Shown here: positions 1 through 7,414 of the stretch, piece after piece
Layout of the letters: each line of letters opens with the position of its first letter
How positions within the stretch are numbered: the stretch's first letter is position 1
Source: TMED14 sp964475135
Lineage (GTDB): Bacteria; Bacteroidota; Bacteroidia; Flavobacteriales; Schleiferiaceae
DNA length: 23,322 nucleotides
Assembly (NCBI GenBank): GCA_964475135.1
Contig: CAYYWL010000024.1
Location: 1-23,322, forward strand
Direction of reading: 5' to 3'
Notes under the pieces: model-generated
Database searches by the model: none
What the model was told of the DNA's origin: nothing
The model's input: only the letters and a program-made list of their open reading frames with translations
Program-made: the position numbers and the translations under genes

Positions 1-508
1 CCTTTTCTTCGTCGTGCTCGATAAAGAGCTCTTCGACGCCGAAGTCGATCATTTCGAACTCAAATTCTTCGAGGTCAATCGCGCCCTTCGGAATTTTAAA
101 GCTGCACTTGCGCTCAAACATGAATTCGACGGAACCGCTGGTGCCAAGGCTTCCGTTGTACTTGTTGAAGTACGAGCGGACGTTGCCCACGGTGCGGGTG
201 GCGTTGTCGGTAGCGGTTTCGACGAGGATGGCGATTCCGTGCGGACCGTAGCCCTCGTAAACCATCTCTTTGTAGTCGGCCTGGTCCTTGCTCGTGGCGC
301 GCTTGATGGCGCGCTCGACGTTGTCCTTGGGCATGTTGGCGTCGCGGGCGTTCTGCATCAGGGCCTTAAGGCGCGAGTTGGCCTCAGGGTTGGGGCCGCT
401 CTCTTTTACGGCCATAATGATGTCTTTGCTGATGCGGGTAAAAACCTTGGCCATTGAGGACCAACGCTTCATTTTGCGAGCCTTGCGGTATTCAAATGCG
501 CGTCCCAT
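1..508 (-). CDS. yebC: YebC/PmpR (TACO1) family protein, partial (3' end outside window)
   Basis: The reading frame opens with MGRAFEYRKARKMKRW and continues with KVFTRISKDIIMAVKESGPNPE, the characteristic start of Bacteroidota YebC proteins. About 169 residues are present; the C-terminus lies off the left edge. The family is classically annotated as a DNA-binding transcriptional regulator; work on the mitochondrial TACO1 and bacterial homologues points to a role in helping ribosomes through difficult stretches such as polyproline. The ATG at 508 matches the family start exactly. It lies downstream of korB on the same strand with a 55-nt gap that holds its own -7 promoter word, so it is probably transcribed separately or from a mixed operon/own promoter. 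Nothing unusual is seen in the visible part. Confidence 0.93.
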   Translation of the reverse strand, partial: MGRAFEYRKARKMKRWSSMAKVFTRISKDIIMAVKESGPNPEANSRLKALMQNARDANMPKDNVERAIKRATSKDQADYKEMVYEGYGPHGIAILVETATDNATRTVGNVRSYFNKYNGSLGTSGSVEFMFERKCSFKIPKGAIDLEEFEFEMIDFGVEELFIEHDEEK

Positions 509-542
509 GCGGAATGTGTGTTCGTTCGTAGTATTTGGTCTG

Positions 543-550
543 CAAACCTA
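543..550 (-). promoter_or_regulatory. Bacteroidota -7 box (TAGGTTTG) upstream of yebC
   Basis: On the minus strand the word TAGGTTTG matches the Bacteroidota sigma-A -7 consensus TAnnTTTG. It ends 34 nt before the yebC start, so this transcript would have a normal short leader, in contrast to most other units here. No clear -33 TTTG was found. Confidence 0.5.
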
Positions 551-563
551 CGGCAGCGGCCGA

Positions 564-1529
564 CTATTCTACCGTCCAGGTGCGGCCGGAATGCAGTACC
601 TCGTGAAGCGGGCGGGTCCCGGCTTGGTGGCTCGCCGCAAAGACCGGACGTTCGGCGGCATAGAGCACTCCAAAGGGGCGCAGCTGGCCCTCGAGTGCAG
701 CGAGGGCAAAGGCTTTAAGACGATCTGAGGGGTCGTGTACCCAAGCGTCTGCGAGGCCAAATTCGGATCCGAGCTCACGGATTTCGGGCCGACCTCCGTT
801 CCACGCGAGGGCGTGGGTGGGCTCGGTTCCGCCCCAGGCAATGGGTTTGCCCGCTTCGAGAAATACGGCGTGCAGCGCCTGCGTCGATTTGTCGGTCCAG
901 GTTTCAAAGGCCCCGTCGTGAAAGACGTTGCAGTTCTGGTAGATTTCGAGCAGCGCCGAACCTTGGTGGGCCTGACTCTGGGCGAGCTGTTCGCGAAGGT
1001 GGGCGGGATTGCGGTCCATGCTGCGGGCCACCCAGGTTGCACCGGCTCCGAGTGCCAGCGTGAGTGGATTCAGCGGATGGTCGACGCTTCCGCGGGGGGT
1101 CGACTTTGTCACCTGGCCCTCTTTGCTTGTCGGCGAAAACTGACCCTTGGTCAGGCCGTAAATCTCGTTGTTGAACAGCAAGATGGGCACGTTGAGGTTG
1201 CGGCGAAGGGCGTGAATGAGGTGGTTTCCGCCAATGCTCAGCGCGTCGCCATCGCCCGTGATAATCCACACGTCGAGGTCGGGATTGGCCAACTTGATTC
1301 CGGTGGCCACCGCGGGGGCGCGGCCGTGAAGCGAATGGATTCCGTAGCTGTCGACGTAGTAGGGCAAGCGGCTGCTGCAGCCGATTCCGCTCACCACGAC
1401 GGTGCGGTCGGGATCAGACCCCGTGCTGGCAAGTACCTCGGTGAACTGCTTCAGGATGCTGTAGTCGCCGCAACCTGGGCACCAGCGAACTTCTTCGGCG
1501 CTTTGAAAGTCTTTGGCGGTCAATTCCAT
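564..1529 (-). CDS. korB: 2-oxoacid:ferredoxin oxidoreductase beta subunit (2-oxoglutarate type)
   Basis: This 321-residue protein is the thiamine-diphosphate-binding beta subunit of a 2-oxoacid:acceptor oxidoreductase, which converts a 2-oxoacid plus CoA to acyl-CoA and CO2 while reducing ferredoxin. The TPP/Mg motif is GDGDALSIGGNH (92-103) with NNEIYG (120-125). Four cysteines, C17 and C20 in WCPGCGD, C51 in GIGCSS and C200 in YQNCN, fit the ligands of the single [4Fe-4S] cluster of two-subunit KorAB-type enzymes. The start overlaps the end of korA by 10 bp, indicating translational coupling. 2-Oxoglutarate is the likeliest substrate because Bacteroidota two-subunit enzymes with a fused gamma-alpha chain are usually of this type, but the sequence alone does not fix the substrate. 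Confidence 0.93.
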   Translation of the reverse strand: MELTAKDFQSAEEVRWCPGCGDYSILKQFTEVLASTGSDPDRTVVVSGIGCSSRLPYYVDSYGIHSLHGRAPAVATGIKLANPDLDVWIITGDGDALSIGGNHLIHALRRNLNVPILLFNNEIYGLTKGQFSPTSKEGQVTKSTPRGSVDHPLNPLTLALGAGATWVARSMDRNPAHLREQLAQSQAHQGSALLEIYQNCNVFHDGAFETWTDKSTQALHAVFLEAGKPIAWGGTEPTHALAWNGGRPEIRELGSEFGLADAWVHDPSDRLKAFALAALEGQLRPFGVLYAAERPVFAASHQAGTRPLHEVLHSGRTWTVE

Positions 1530-3301
1530 AGCTCAGCGAGTTCTTCGGTGGTAAACGGCTGTCCGGTGGTTTTGCACACGGATTCCACGCGGCGCGCCCA
1601 AAGACCCTGCAGGTGGTGTGCCAACTGGCCTTCGTTCATTTCAACCACCACCACGCGGCGGTAGCGGTCGGCGGTCGCCTTGAGGTCCGGATGCAACGGA
1701 TGCATGTGGCGCAGGTGGATGTAGTCCACGTTCTGCCCCACCGCGGCACGGCGTTCCACGTCGCTGCGCACCGCACCGTAGGTCGAGCCCCACGCAAGCA
1801 CTAGTGTGTCGGCTTCTGGAAATCGTTGGACAACCTCGAGCGGTCCGTACAGGCGAGCTGCGGCATCAACTTTGGCAGCTCGGGCCGTGACCATCGCTTG
1901 GTGGTTTGCGGGTTCGTAGCTGATGCGCCCCGTCCCTACCTCGCCCTCAAGGCCGCCGATTCGGTGGGCTCCTCCGGGGGTTCCGGGAGTTACCCAAGGG
2001 CGTACACCGTGGGCGTCGCGGGCATAGGGCTCTTCGCCAGCGGAACCGCGGGGCGGTGTAATGTTCGGCAGCTCACTGACGTCCGGAATGCGCCAAGGCT
2101 GAGCGCTTCCGGCAATGTAGGCGTCCGAAAGCACGATGACCGGCGTCATGCACTCTACCGCAATCTTTACCGCGAGGAGCGTCGTATCAAACGCATCGGC
2201 GGCGCTCCGCGCAGCCAACACCGGCAGCGGAGCCTCTCCGTGGCGGCCGTGTAGCGCCTGGGTTAGGTCGCTCTGCTCGGTCTTGGTAGGCAATCCGGTC
2301 GAGGGTCCTCCACGCTGCACGTCAATGAGCACCAGAGGTAATTCGGTCATCACCGCCAAGCCCAAGCCCTCAGCTTTTAGACTCAAACCTGGGCCCGATG
2401 AAGCCGTCACCCCCAATCCGCCCGCGAACGAGGCGCCCAGAGCAGAGGTTACCGCGGCGATCTCGTCCTCGGCTTGAAAGACGGTTACGTGCTCGGGCTG
2501 AAGCTTGGCCAACTCGTGCAAAATATCTGAAGCCGGCGTGATGGGGTAGCTCGAATAGAGCATCGGCCTCCCAAGCTGGTGGGCAGCCGCAGCGAGGCCT
2601 AGCGCCACGGCATGCGAACCGTTGATGGTCTTGAAGGTTCCGCGCTCGACCCCTTGCTGATCAAGTTCGACGCGGTAGTCCTGAACCTCCAGGGTCTCGG
2701 CAAAGTTGAGGCCCGCCCTGTAGGCCAAGATGTTGGTCTCGTCACCACGAAACAGGGTGCGGAGTTCAGTCTCAAGGCCTGCCGCGGGCATGCTGTACAT
2801 CCAGGTGAGGATTCCGAGCACCAGCATGTTGCGCGCACGCATTTTGTCGCGCTGTCCAAGCGAAACCTCGGCCAAAGCGCCAAGGGTCAAGTCTTTAACT
2901 GGAACCTCGAGCACCCGAAATCGCTCACGGGCCGAGGCGAGCAAATCGGCATCAGCTGGGAGCTTCGCCAACGCTAAGCTTCGCGCGTCAAACCCCTCGG
3001 TAGCTGCGAGTAAAAGACCACCCGGCTTGAGCTGGCCGGCATACTTCGTGTACGCTGCGGCATTGAATGCCACGAGGCAGTCGGCGCGCGCGCCGGGATC
3101 GTGAATGGCATCGGACGCGATGCGAAACTGAAAACCTGAAACACCACTTACCGTGCCCTGTGGAGCGCGGATTTCGGCCGGAAAGTCCGACAACGTTCGA
3201 ACGTCGCGGCCAGACTGTGCCGCGGCGCGCACGATTTGGCCTCCGAGCAACTGGATTCCGTCCCCGGAATCGCCCGCAAGAAGAACGACGACACTACGCA
3301 T
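1520..3301 (-). CDS. korA: 2-oxoacid:ferredoxin oxidoreductase alpha subunit with fused gamma domain
   Basis: A 593-residue fused gamma-alpha chain. Residues about 1-190 are the gamma domain, beginning VVVLLAGDSGDGIQLLGGQ; the alpha (pyrimidine-binding) part starts near residue 220 with INGSHAVALG (226-235) and YSSYPITPAS (249-258), then the QAEDE segment and GGPSTGLPTKTEQSD. It pairs with korB to oxidise a 2-oxoacid, probably 2-oxoglutarate, with ferredoxin as acceptor. The same frame extends upstream to 3358, but that would bury 65 bp of the NifU-like gene and adds a non-family N-terminus. The ATG at 3301 gives the expected MRSVVVLLAGDSGDG start and overlaps the preceding stop codon by 8 bp. 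No separate delta (ferredoxin-like) subunit is present in the operon. Confidence 0.93.
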   Translation of the reverse strand: MRSVVVLLAGDSGDGIQLLGGQIVRAAAQSGRDVRTLSDFPAEIRAPQGTVSGVSGFQFRIASDAIHDPGARADCLVAFNAAAYTKYAGQLKPGGLLLAATEGFDARSLALAKLPADADLLASARERFRVLEVPVKDLTLGALAEVSLGQRDKMRARNMLVLGILTWMYSMPAAGLETELRTLFRGDETNILAYRAGLNFAETLEVQDYRVELDQQGVERGTFKTINGSHAVALGLAAAAHQLGRPMLYSSYPITPASDILHELAKLQPEHVTVFQAEDEIAAVTSALGASFAGGLGVTASSGPGLSLKAEGLGLAVMTELPLVLIDVQRGGPSTGLPTKTEQSDLTQALHGRHGEAPLPVLAARSAADAFDTTLLAVKIAVECMTPVIVLSDAYIAGSAQPWRIPDVSELPNITPPRGSAGEEPYARDAHGVRPWVTPGTPGGAHRIGGLEGEVGTGRISYEPANHQAMVTARAAKVDAAARLYGPLEVVQRFPEADTLVLAWGSTYGAVRSDVERRAAVGQNVDYIHLRHMHPLHPDLKATADRYRRVVVVEMNEGQLAHHLQGLWARRVESVCKTTGQPFTTEELAELWN

Positions 3302-3527
3302 GATCCAAAGCGACGACCTCTTCGATTTCGGGCGCGTGACTTCGGACACTGTTCTCAACGCCGAGCTTGAGGGTCGTTTGGTTCACGCTGCAGCCGTGGC
3401 AGGCACCCAGCAGGCGAACAAATACGCGCGGAACCTCAATTTTCACCAATTCGATTCCACCTCCGTCGCTCTCGAGGAAGGGTCGCACTTCGGCAAGCGC
3501 CTTTTCGATGCGGTCTTCGAGGGTCAT
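3294..3527 (-). CDS. NifU-like C-terminal domain (NfuA-type) Fe-S carrier protein
   Basis: A 77-residue stand-alone NifU C-terminal domain. The segment LLGACHGCSVNQTTLK (39-54) contains the CxxC pair (C43, C46) that in this family binds a transferable [4Fe-4S] cluster between two monomers, and VRPFLESDGGGIELV (14-28) is the family's N-terminal signature. It overlaps mrp by 4 bp (ATGA) and korA by 8 bp, so the three are surely one transcript with coupled translation. The context suggests that it hands clusters to client enzymes, plausibly including the KorB subunit encoded two genes downstream; that client link is inference. Confidence 0.93.
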   Translation of the reverse strand: MTLEDRIEKALAEVRPFLESDGGGIELVKIEVPRVFVRLLGACHGCSVNQTTLKLGVENSVRSHAPEIEEVVALDHA

Positions 3528-4660
3528 ACGTCGCGCTTTGTGGTTGTACAGCCGGCCATGGTCGTGATGCGCACGGCTTCGGTGGGCGGAAGGTTCGACA
3601 CGCGGTCCGCCAAGGCCGAAACGACATTGCGGGCCAAGTCGATAAAGGCACCGCGAACCACACCGTCCTGCTGTAGGGCGGCGGGGCGACCTACGTCACC
3701 GGCTTCGCGAATGCTCTGCACGAGTGGAAGCTCACCCAAAAAGGGCACGTCGAGCTGCTCGGCAAGGTTGCGGGCGCCGTGGCGGCCAAAAATGTGGTAT
3801 TGCTCGTCGGGGTGTGCCGGCGGCGTGAAGTAGGCCATGTTCTCGGCGATTCCGAGCACCGGAATCTGGATCGCGTCCATGCGGAACATCCCCACGCCTT
3901 TACGGGCATCAGCCAACGCCACCGCCTGGGGTGTGCTAACCACGACCGCACCGGTAACAGGCAAGGCCTGAACGAGGCTCAAGTGAATGTCGCCCGTGCC
4001 GGGAGGCAGGTCAACCAGCAAAAAGTCGAGTTCACCCCAGTGGGTCTCCTGAAGCATTTGGTTGAGTGCCTTGGTGGCCATCGGGCCGCGCCAAACGACC
4101 GCTTGGTCAGTTCCGGCAAAGAACCCAATCGACATAATTTTCACGCCGTAGGCCTCGACCGGGTCCATCTTGCGGACGCCGTTGACCTCGATTCCGCCAG
4201 GATTGGCGTGCTGCACATCAAACATGATGGGCATGCTCGGCCCGTAGATGTCCGCATCGACCACACCTACGCTAAAGCCCATTTCAGCCAGCGAAACCGC
4301 GAGGTTGGCCGTCACCGTCGACTTACCTACTCCACCCTTGCCCGAGGCCACGGCGATGACGTGCTCGACCCCCGGAATCGGCTTGCCGCGCAGGACATTG
4401 GCATTTTCGGCCGGCGCCGGCGTGCGTACTTCTAGGTTCACCTTTACCGTGGCTTTGGAATCAATTGTGTGAACCGCTTTCATGAGGTCAACCTCAAGGC
4501 GTTTTTTTTGAGCGAGGGCGGCACTGTCGCTCACCACATCCAGCTCTACTTCGCCGCCAAAGATCTGAATATTCTTAACGTGTCCGGATTCGACAAGGAG
4601 TCCGTTGCCACTGGCGTTGGTCACCTGCTGAAGCGCCTCAAGAACTGCTGATTTGGTCAT
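3524..4660 (-). CDS. mrp: Mrp/ApbC (NBP35-type) iron-sulfur cluster carrier ATPase
   Basis: A 378-residue protein with an N-terminal MIP18/DUF59-like domain (about 1-80) and a ParA/MinD-type ATPase domain. The deviant Walker A GKGGVGKS lies at 107-114, DADIYGPSMP follows at 135-144, and VDLPPGTGD is the Walker B-like segment. The family carries Fe-S clusters to apoproteins in an ATP-dependent manner. Unlike E. coli ApbC, the segment after ENMAYF has no CPxC motif (it reads TPPAHPDEQYHIFG), and the only cysteine in the whole protein is in MAGCTTTKRDV at the C-terminus. An upstream in-frame start at 4681 would place the -7 box inside the gene; the ATG at 4660 gives the standard start. First gene of the mrp > NifU-like > korA > korB operon. 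Confidence 0.94.
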   Translation of the reverse strand: MTKSAVLEALQQVTNASGNGLLVESGHVKNIQIFGGEVELDVVSDSAALAQKKRLEVDLMKAVHTIDSKATVKVNLEVRTPAPAENANVLRGKPIPGVEHVIAVASGKGGVGKSTVTANLAVSLAEMGFSVGVVDADIYGPSMPIMFDVQHANPGGIEVNGVRKMDPVEAYGVKIMSIGFFAGTDQAVVWRGPMATKALNQMLQETHWGELDFLLVDLPPGTGDIHLSLVQALPVTGAVVVSTPQAVALADARKGVGMFRMDAIQIPVLGIAENMAYFTPPAHPDEQYHIFGRHGARNLAEQLDVPFLGELPLVQSIREAGDVGRPAALQQDGVVRGAFIDLARNVVSALADRVSNLPPTEAVRITTMAGCTTTKRDV

Positions 4661-4665
4661 AGCTG

Positions 4666-4673
4666 CAAAGGTA
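4666..4673 (-). promoter_or_regulatory. -7 box TACCTTTG of the mrp-korAB operon
   Basis: A perfect TAnnTTTG word on the minus strand, ending only 5 nt before the mrp ATG, which implies that transcription starts at or next to the start codon. The 42-nt gap to rlmN leaves little room for another element. No convincing TTTG is seen at -33. Confidence 0.65.
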
Positions 4674-4702
4674 GCACCCACGGCTCCGCGCCGCAGGTGG
4701 CA

Positions 4703-5767
4703 TTAGTCAATTGAGGTAAGTTCGGCCGGAAGCTTTTTGTTCGCCAACTGCCCGCACGCGGCGTCAATGTCTTTACCGCGCGAATGGCGGACTTTGGCCA
4801 CGACTCCGACGCGCGCCAGTCCGTCGACGTAGGCTTGTAGGGCCTCTGGCGCAGCTTGGCGAAAGCGCTCGTCCCCAATAGCGTTGTACTCAATCAAGTT
4901 TACCTTACACGGAACCCGCTTGGCCAGTTCCACCAAGGCCCGCACATCCTCGGGCTGGTCGTTGACGTCGCGCCACACCACGTACTCGAAGGTCACCTTG
5001 CGTTTGGTTGCGGCGTACCAGTACTCCAGACTCGAACGAAGCTCTGCAATCGGAGCCACGTCGTTCACCGGCATGATTTGAGCGCGCACCTCGTCGCGCG
5101 CGGAATGCAGCGAAACCGCAAGGTTGAACTTCACTCCGTCGTCGGCGAGCTTGCGAATCATTTTCGGCAATCCAACCGTGCTCAAGGTGATGCGCTTGGG
5201 CGATAGCCCTAGCCCTTTGGGCGAGGTAATGCGGTCGATGGCCTCGAGCGTGTTTTTGTAGTTCATCAGCGGTTCGCCCATGCCCATGAACACGATGTTG
5301 GTCAGCGGACGGCCGAACTCAGTGGTTCCCTGCTCGTGAATGGCCCGCACCTGGTCGTAGATCTCGTCGGGCTCGAGGTTGCGCATGCGCTTTAGGCGGG
5401 CCGTGGCGCAAAACGCGCAGCCCATGGCACAGCCCACTTGGCTCGAAACGCAGGCCGTAATTCGCTTTTCGGTCGGAATCAGCACGCTTTCGACGACCAA
5501 CCCGTCGTGCAGGCGCACGGCATTCTTTAGTGTGCCGTCGCTGGAACGCTGCACCGATTCAATGCGCTGAGGGCGGAACTCAAATTCCTCAGCCAACTTA
5601 GCCCGCAATACCTTGGGCAAGTTCGACATGTCGTCAAAGCTTTGGGCCCCTTTGGCCCACAGCCAGTCGTAGACCTGGTCGGCGCGGTAGGCGGGCTCGC
5701 CCCACGAAGCAAAGTGAGCGCGAACTTCGTCGCGCCGCAGACTGCGAAAGTCGGGCTTTGAAGGCAT
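4703..5767 (-). CDS. rlmN: 23S rRNA/tRNA (adenine C2)-methyltransferase, radical SAM
   Basis: 354 residues, normal for RlmN, which methylates C2 of A2503 in 23S rRNA and of A37 in some tRNAs. The radical-SAM CxxxCxxC ligands are C113, C117 and C120 in VGCAMGCAFC. The second SAM-binding motif MGMGEPLMNY is at 161-170, and C338 near the C-terminus (DAACGQL) is the cysteine that is itself methylated during catalysis in the family. The ATG at 5767 shares a base with the stop of the upstream secreted-protein gene (TAATG), so RlmN translation is coupled to it; an alternative in-frame start at 5803 would only lengthen that overlap with a non-family N-terminus. It must be driven by the promoter upstream of 7347 or by something inside that gene. 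Confidence 0.96.
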   Translation of the reverse strand: MPSKPDFRSLRRDEVRAHFASWGEPAYRADQVYDWLWAKGAQSFDDMSNLPKVLRAKLAEEFEFRPQRIESVQRSSDGTLKNAVRLHDGLVVESVLIPTEKRITACVSSQVGCAMGCAFCATARLKRMRNLEPDEIYDQVRAIHEQGTTEFGRPLTNIVFMGMGEPLMNYKNTLEAIDRITSPKGLGLSPKRITLSTVGLPKMIRKLADDGVKFNLAVSLHSARDEVRAQIMPVNDVAPIAELRSSLEYWYAATKRKVTFEYVVWRDVNDQPEDVRALVELAKRVPCKVNLIEYNAIGDERFRQAAPEALQAYVDGLARVGVVAKVRHSRGKDIDAACGQLANKKLPAELTSID

Positions 5768-7347
5768 TAGTTGCGCTCGGGACGAAGGCTCATGAAGACC
5801 CACTTTCCGCGGCGCATGCCCGGAATGACCGCCTCACCTGGACTGCCCAAGTACGAGCGACCGCGGCGCGGCATCAGTACCGCCTTTTCTTTGCGGTTTT
5901 CGATAAGTGGAGTATAGACAAGCGTACCGTCGGGCTTAAGGGTAACCTGAACAAGGTTAGCCTTGCGGGCAGCTGCCATGCGCTTGGGCGCTTGATTTTT
6001 GGCCCAGCGCTGGTCGTTTCCGCGCGTGTCGTTAAACAAAAACTGAAAATTCTCGCGGTCCCGCACCAGCAAGAACCCAGAATTCACTCCGCCGTCGTTG
6101 GCCGAGTACTGCTGCTTTGGAATCACCGAAACGCGCTCGATTTCGCCCTGGGCGTCGACCATCATCGCCCAAATGTTGTCGTAGTAGTAATAGTAGTTCG
6201 TCACGGTTCCGTTTCGGGTTTGTGTGGTTACGACCACCATGTCGTAGTCTTCCATGAGCACGAGGCTGCCGCCGCCTTCGCGCGGAACCATTCCCCGAAA
6301 CACGTACGACTCGTTCGCCACACCTTTTCGGCGTGCACGAGCGGAACCGTCTTTGCGGCCGTCGTTGATGTAGTCAAACTCGCGAAGGTTCATGAAATCC
6401 GACGTCAACGGCTCAATCGTGCTTTGATCGAGGGTCATGTAAAACATGCCACTGGTCGACCCGTAGCGCTTGTCTGAGTACATTCCGCTAATGGCAACTT
6501 TCCCAGGGATTTGATCAGCCTCTACACCGATTCCGCCCACGACAAACTTGTCTTGGAGACCCAAATCAACTTCTTGAAAAACCTCGTCGTTGGGATTTGC
6601 ATGTAGGATGAAGAACTCCTGGTTGGGTGCAAACAGCTGGCGCCTCTCGTTCTTGGCGCGATCCGGGCGTCGTGCAGCCAAAATGTAGACGTCCCCGTTG
6701 ATTGCGTAGTCCACATCCATCATACTGACATTGCGGGACGCGTAGTCCAACTTCACCGAGGCTCCCCCCAACGGATTTCCCTCGCGGTCAAAGCGCTTGA
6801 CCTCAACCTGAACTTCTTCTTTTCGGTCTTCTTCAGGGAAGCTCACCACCGCAAAGCTCGTGGCATTGTAGTTCCAGCTCACTTTGAAGCCGCCCATGTA
6901 GGCACGCTTGGCGGTGATGCGGTCGAGCTCAATAAAGTCTGAAATATTGCCGTCGGCATCGATGGTGCGCAGCAGCACGTAGCGCACGTCATCCGTCTTT
7001 GAATATGCCTGGTAAAATACATAGGTGGTTTGACCAAATGTGACCATGCTGTGAAAACTCATTGGTGCATCGCGGTACTTGTCGATGGTCTCTTCAACTT
7101 GCCACACTTGTTCCATGCTAAACCGGTCGTAGCGAGCGTAGTAGTACTTGGCCTTGCGGAGCAGGGATCGCGACGTACTGCCGTAGGTCATAAAGTTGGC
7201 GGAATCCAAGCTGGTCACATAGTCAAGCTGAATTTCACGGTTTTTATAGCCCCGGCTCCAACGAACTTCAATTGTTTCGGAATCCTGAGCAAAAACAGCT
7301 GAGGAGAGCAGTACAACTCCCAAAAGAAAAAGGGCAAATCGCTTCAT
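5767..7347 (-). CDS. Secreted protein of unknown function (526 aa)
   Basis: No family is recognised. The N-terminus MKRFALFLLGVVLLSSAVFA|QD is a clear Sec signal peptide with predicted cleavage after A20, followed by Gln, a pattern common in Bacteroidota periplasmic or outer-membrane-exported proteins. There is no lipobox cysteine, no other transmembrane segment and no obvious C-terminal type IX secretion domain. The mature part is rich in Tyr, Asp and alternating hydrophobic residues (for example YYYYYDN), suggesting mostly beta structure, possibly propeller-like, but this is only an impression. It shares one base with rlmN downstream and diverges from another exported protein across a symmetric promoter region. 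Its role may be in the envelope, but no function can be assigned. Confidence 0.85.
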   Translation of the reverse strand: MKRFALFLLGVVLLSSAVFAQDSETIEVRWSRGYKNREIQLDYVTSLDSANFMTYGSTSRSLLRKAKYYYARYDRFSMEQVWQVEETIDKYRDAPMSFHSMVTFGQTTYVFYQAYSKTDDVRYVLLRTIDADGNISDFIELDRITAKRAYMGGFKVSWNYNATSFAVVSFPEEDRKEEVQVEVKRFDREGNPLGGASVKLDYASRNVSMMDVDYAINGDVYILAARRPDRAKNERRQLFAPNQEFFILHANPNDEVFQEVDLGLQDKFVVGGIGVEADQIPGKVAISGMYSDKRYGSTSGMFYMTLDQSTIEPLTSDFMNLREFDYINDGRKDGSARARRKGVANESYVFRGMVPREGGGSLVLMEDYDMVVVTTQTRNGTVTNYYYYYDNIWAMMVDAQGEIERVSVIPKQQYSANDGGVNSGFLLVRDRENFQFLFNDTRGNDQRWAKNQAPKRMAAARKANLVQVTLKPDGTLVYTPLIENRKEKAVLMPRRGRSYLGSPGEAVIPGMRRGKWVFMSLRPERN

Positions 7348-7351
7348 TGGT

Positions 7352-7410
7352 CAAAGTTACTGCATTTCAAAGTGGCAAGAATTTTGCCGAAAGCATGTCC
7401 GTTATCTTTA
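7352..7410. promoter_or_regulatory. Symmetric divergent promoter pair
   Basis: The region between two divergent exported-protein genes holds a leftward -7 box TAACTTTG (7352-7359, minus strand) and a rightward one TATCTTTA (7403-7410). Each is preceded by TTGCC, at 7374-7378 on the minus strand and 7384-7388 on the plus strand, with exactly 16 nt between TTG and TA on both sides. The two TTGCC words form an inverted repeat (GGCAA-N5-TTGCC). Both -7 boxes end 4 nt before their ATG. A 16-nt spacer is shorter than usual for Bacteroidota, so the -33 assignments are less certain than the -7 boxes. Confidence 0.6.
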
Positions 7411-7414
7411 CGCC

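Noticed and set aside
735..1664. A 309-codon open frame on the plus strand opposite korB
   Set aside because: It is antisense to well-conserved korB/korA, has no recognisable motif, and is explained by high GC content giving few stop codons.
3302..3358. Longer N-terminus for KorA (in-frame start at 3358)
   Set aside because: It would overlap the NifU-like gene by 65 bp and adds residues not found before the family start MRSVVVLLAGDSGDG.
3779..4435. A 218-codon plus-strand frame opposite mrp
   Set aside because: Composition is typical of a shadow frame (many His/Arg), without motifs or start signals.
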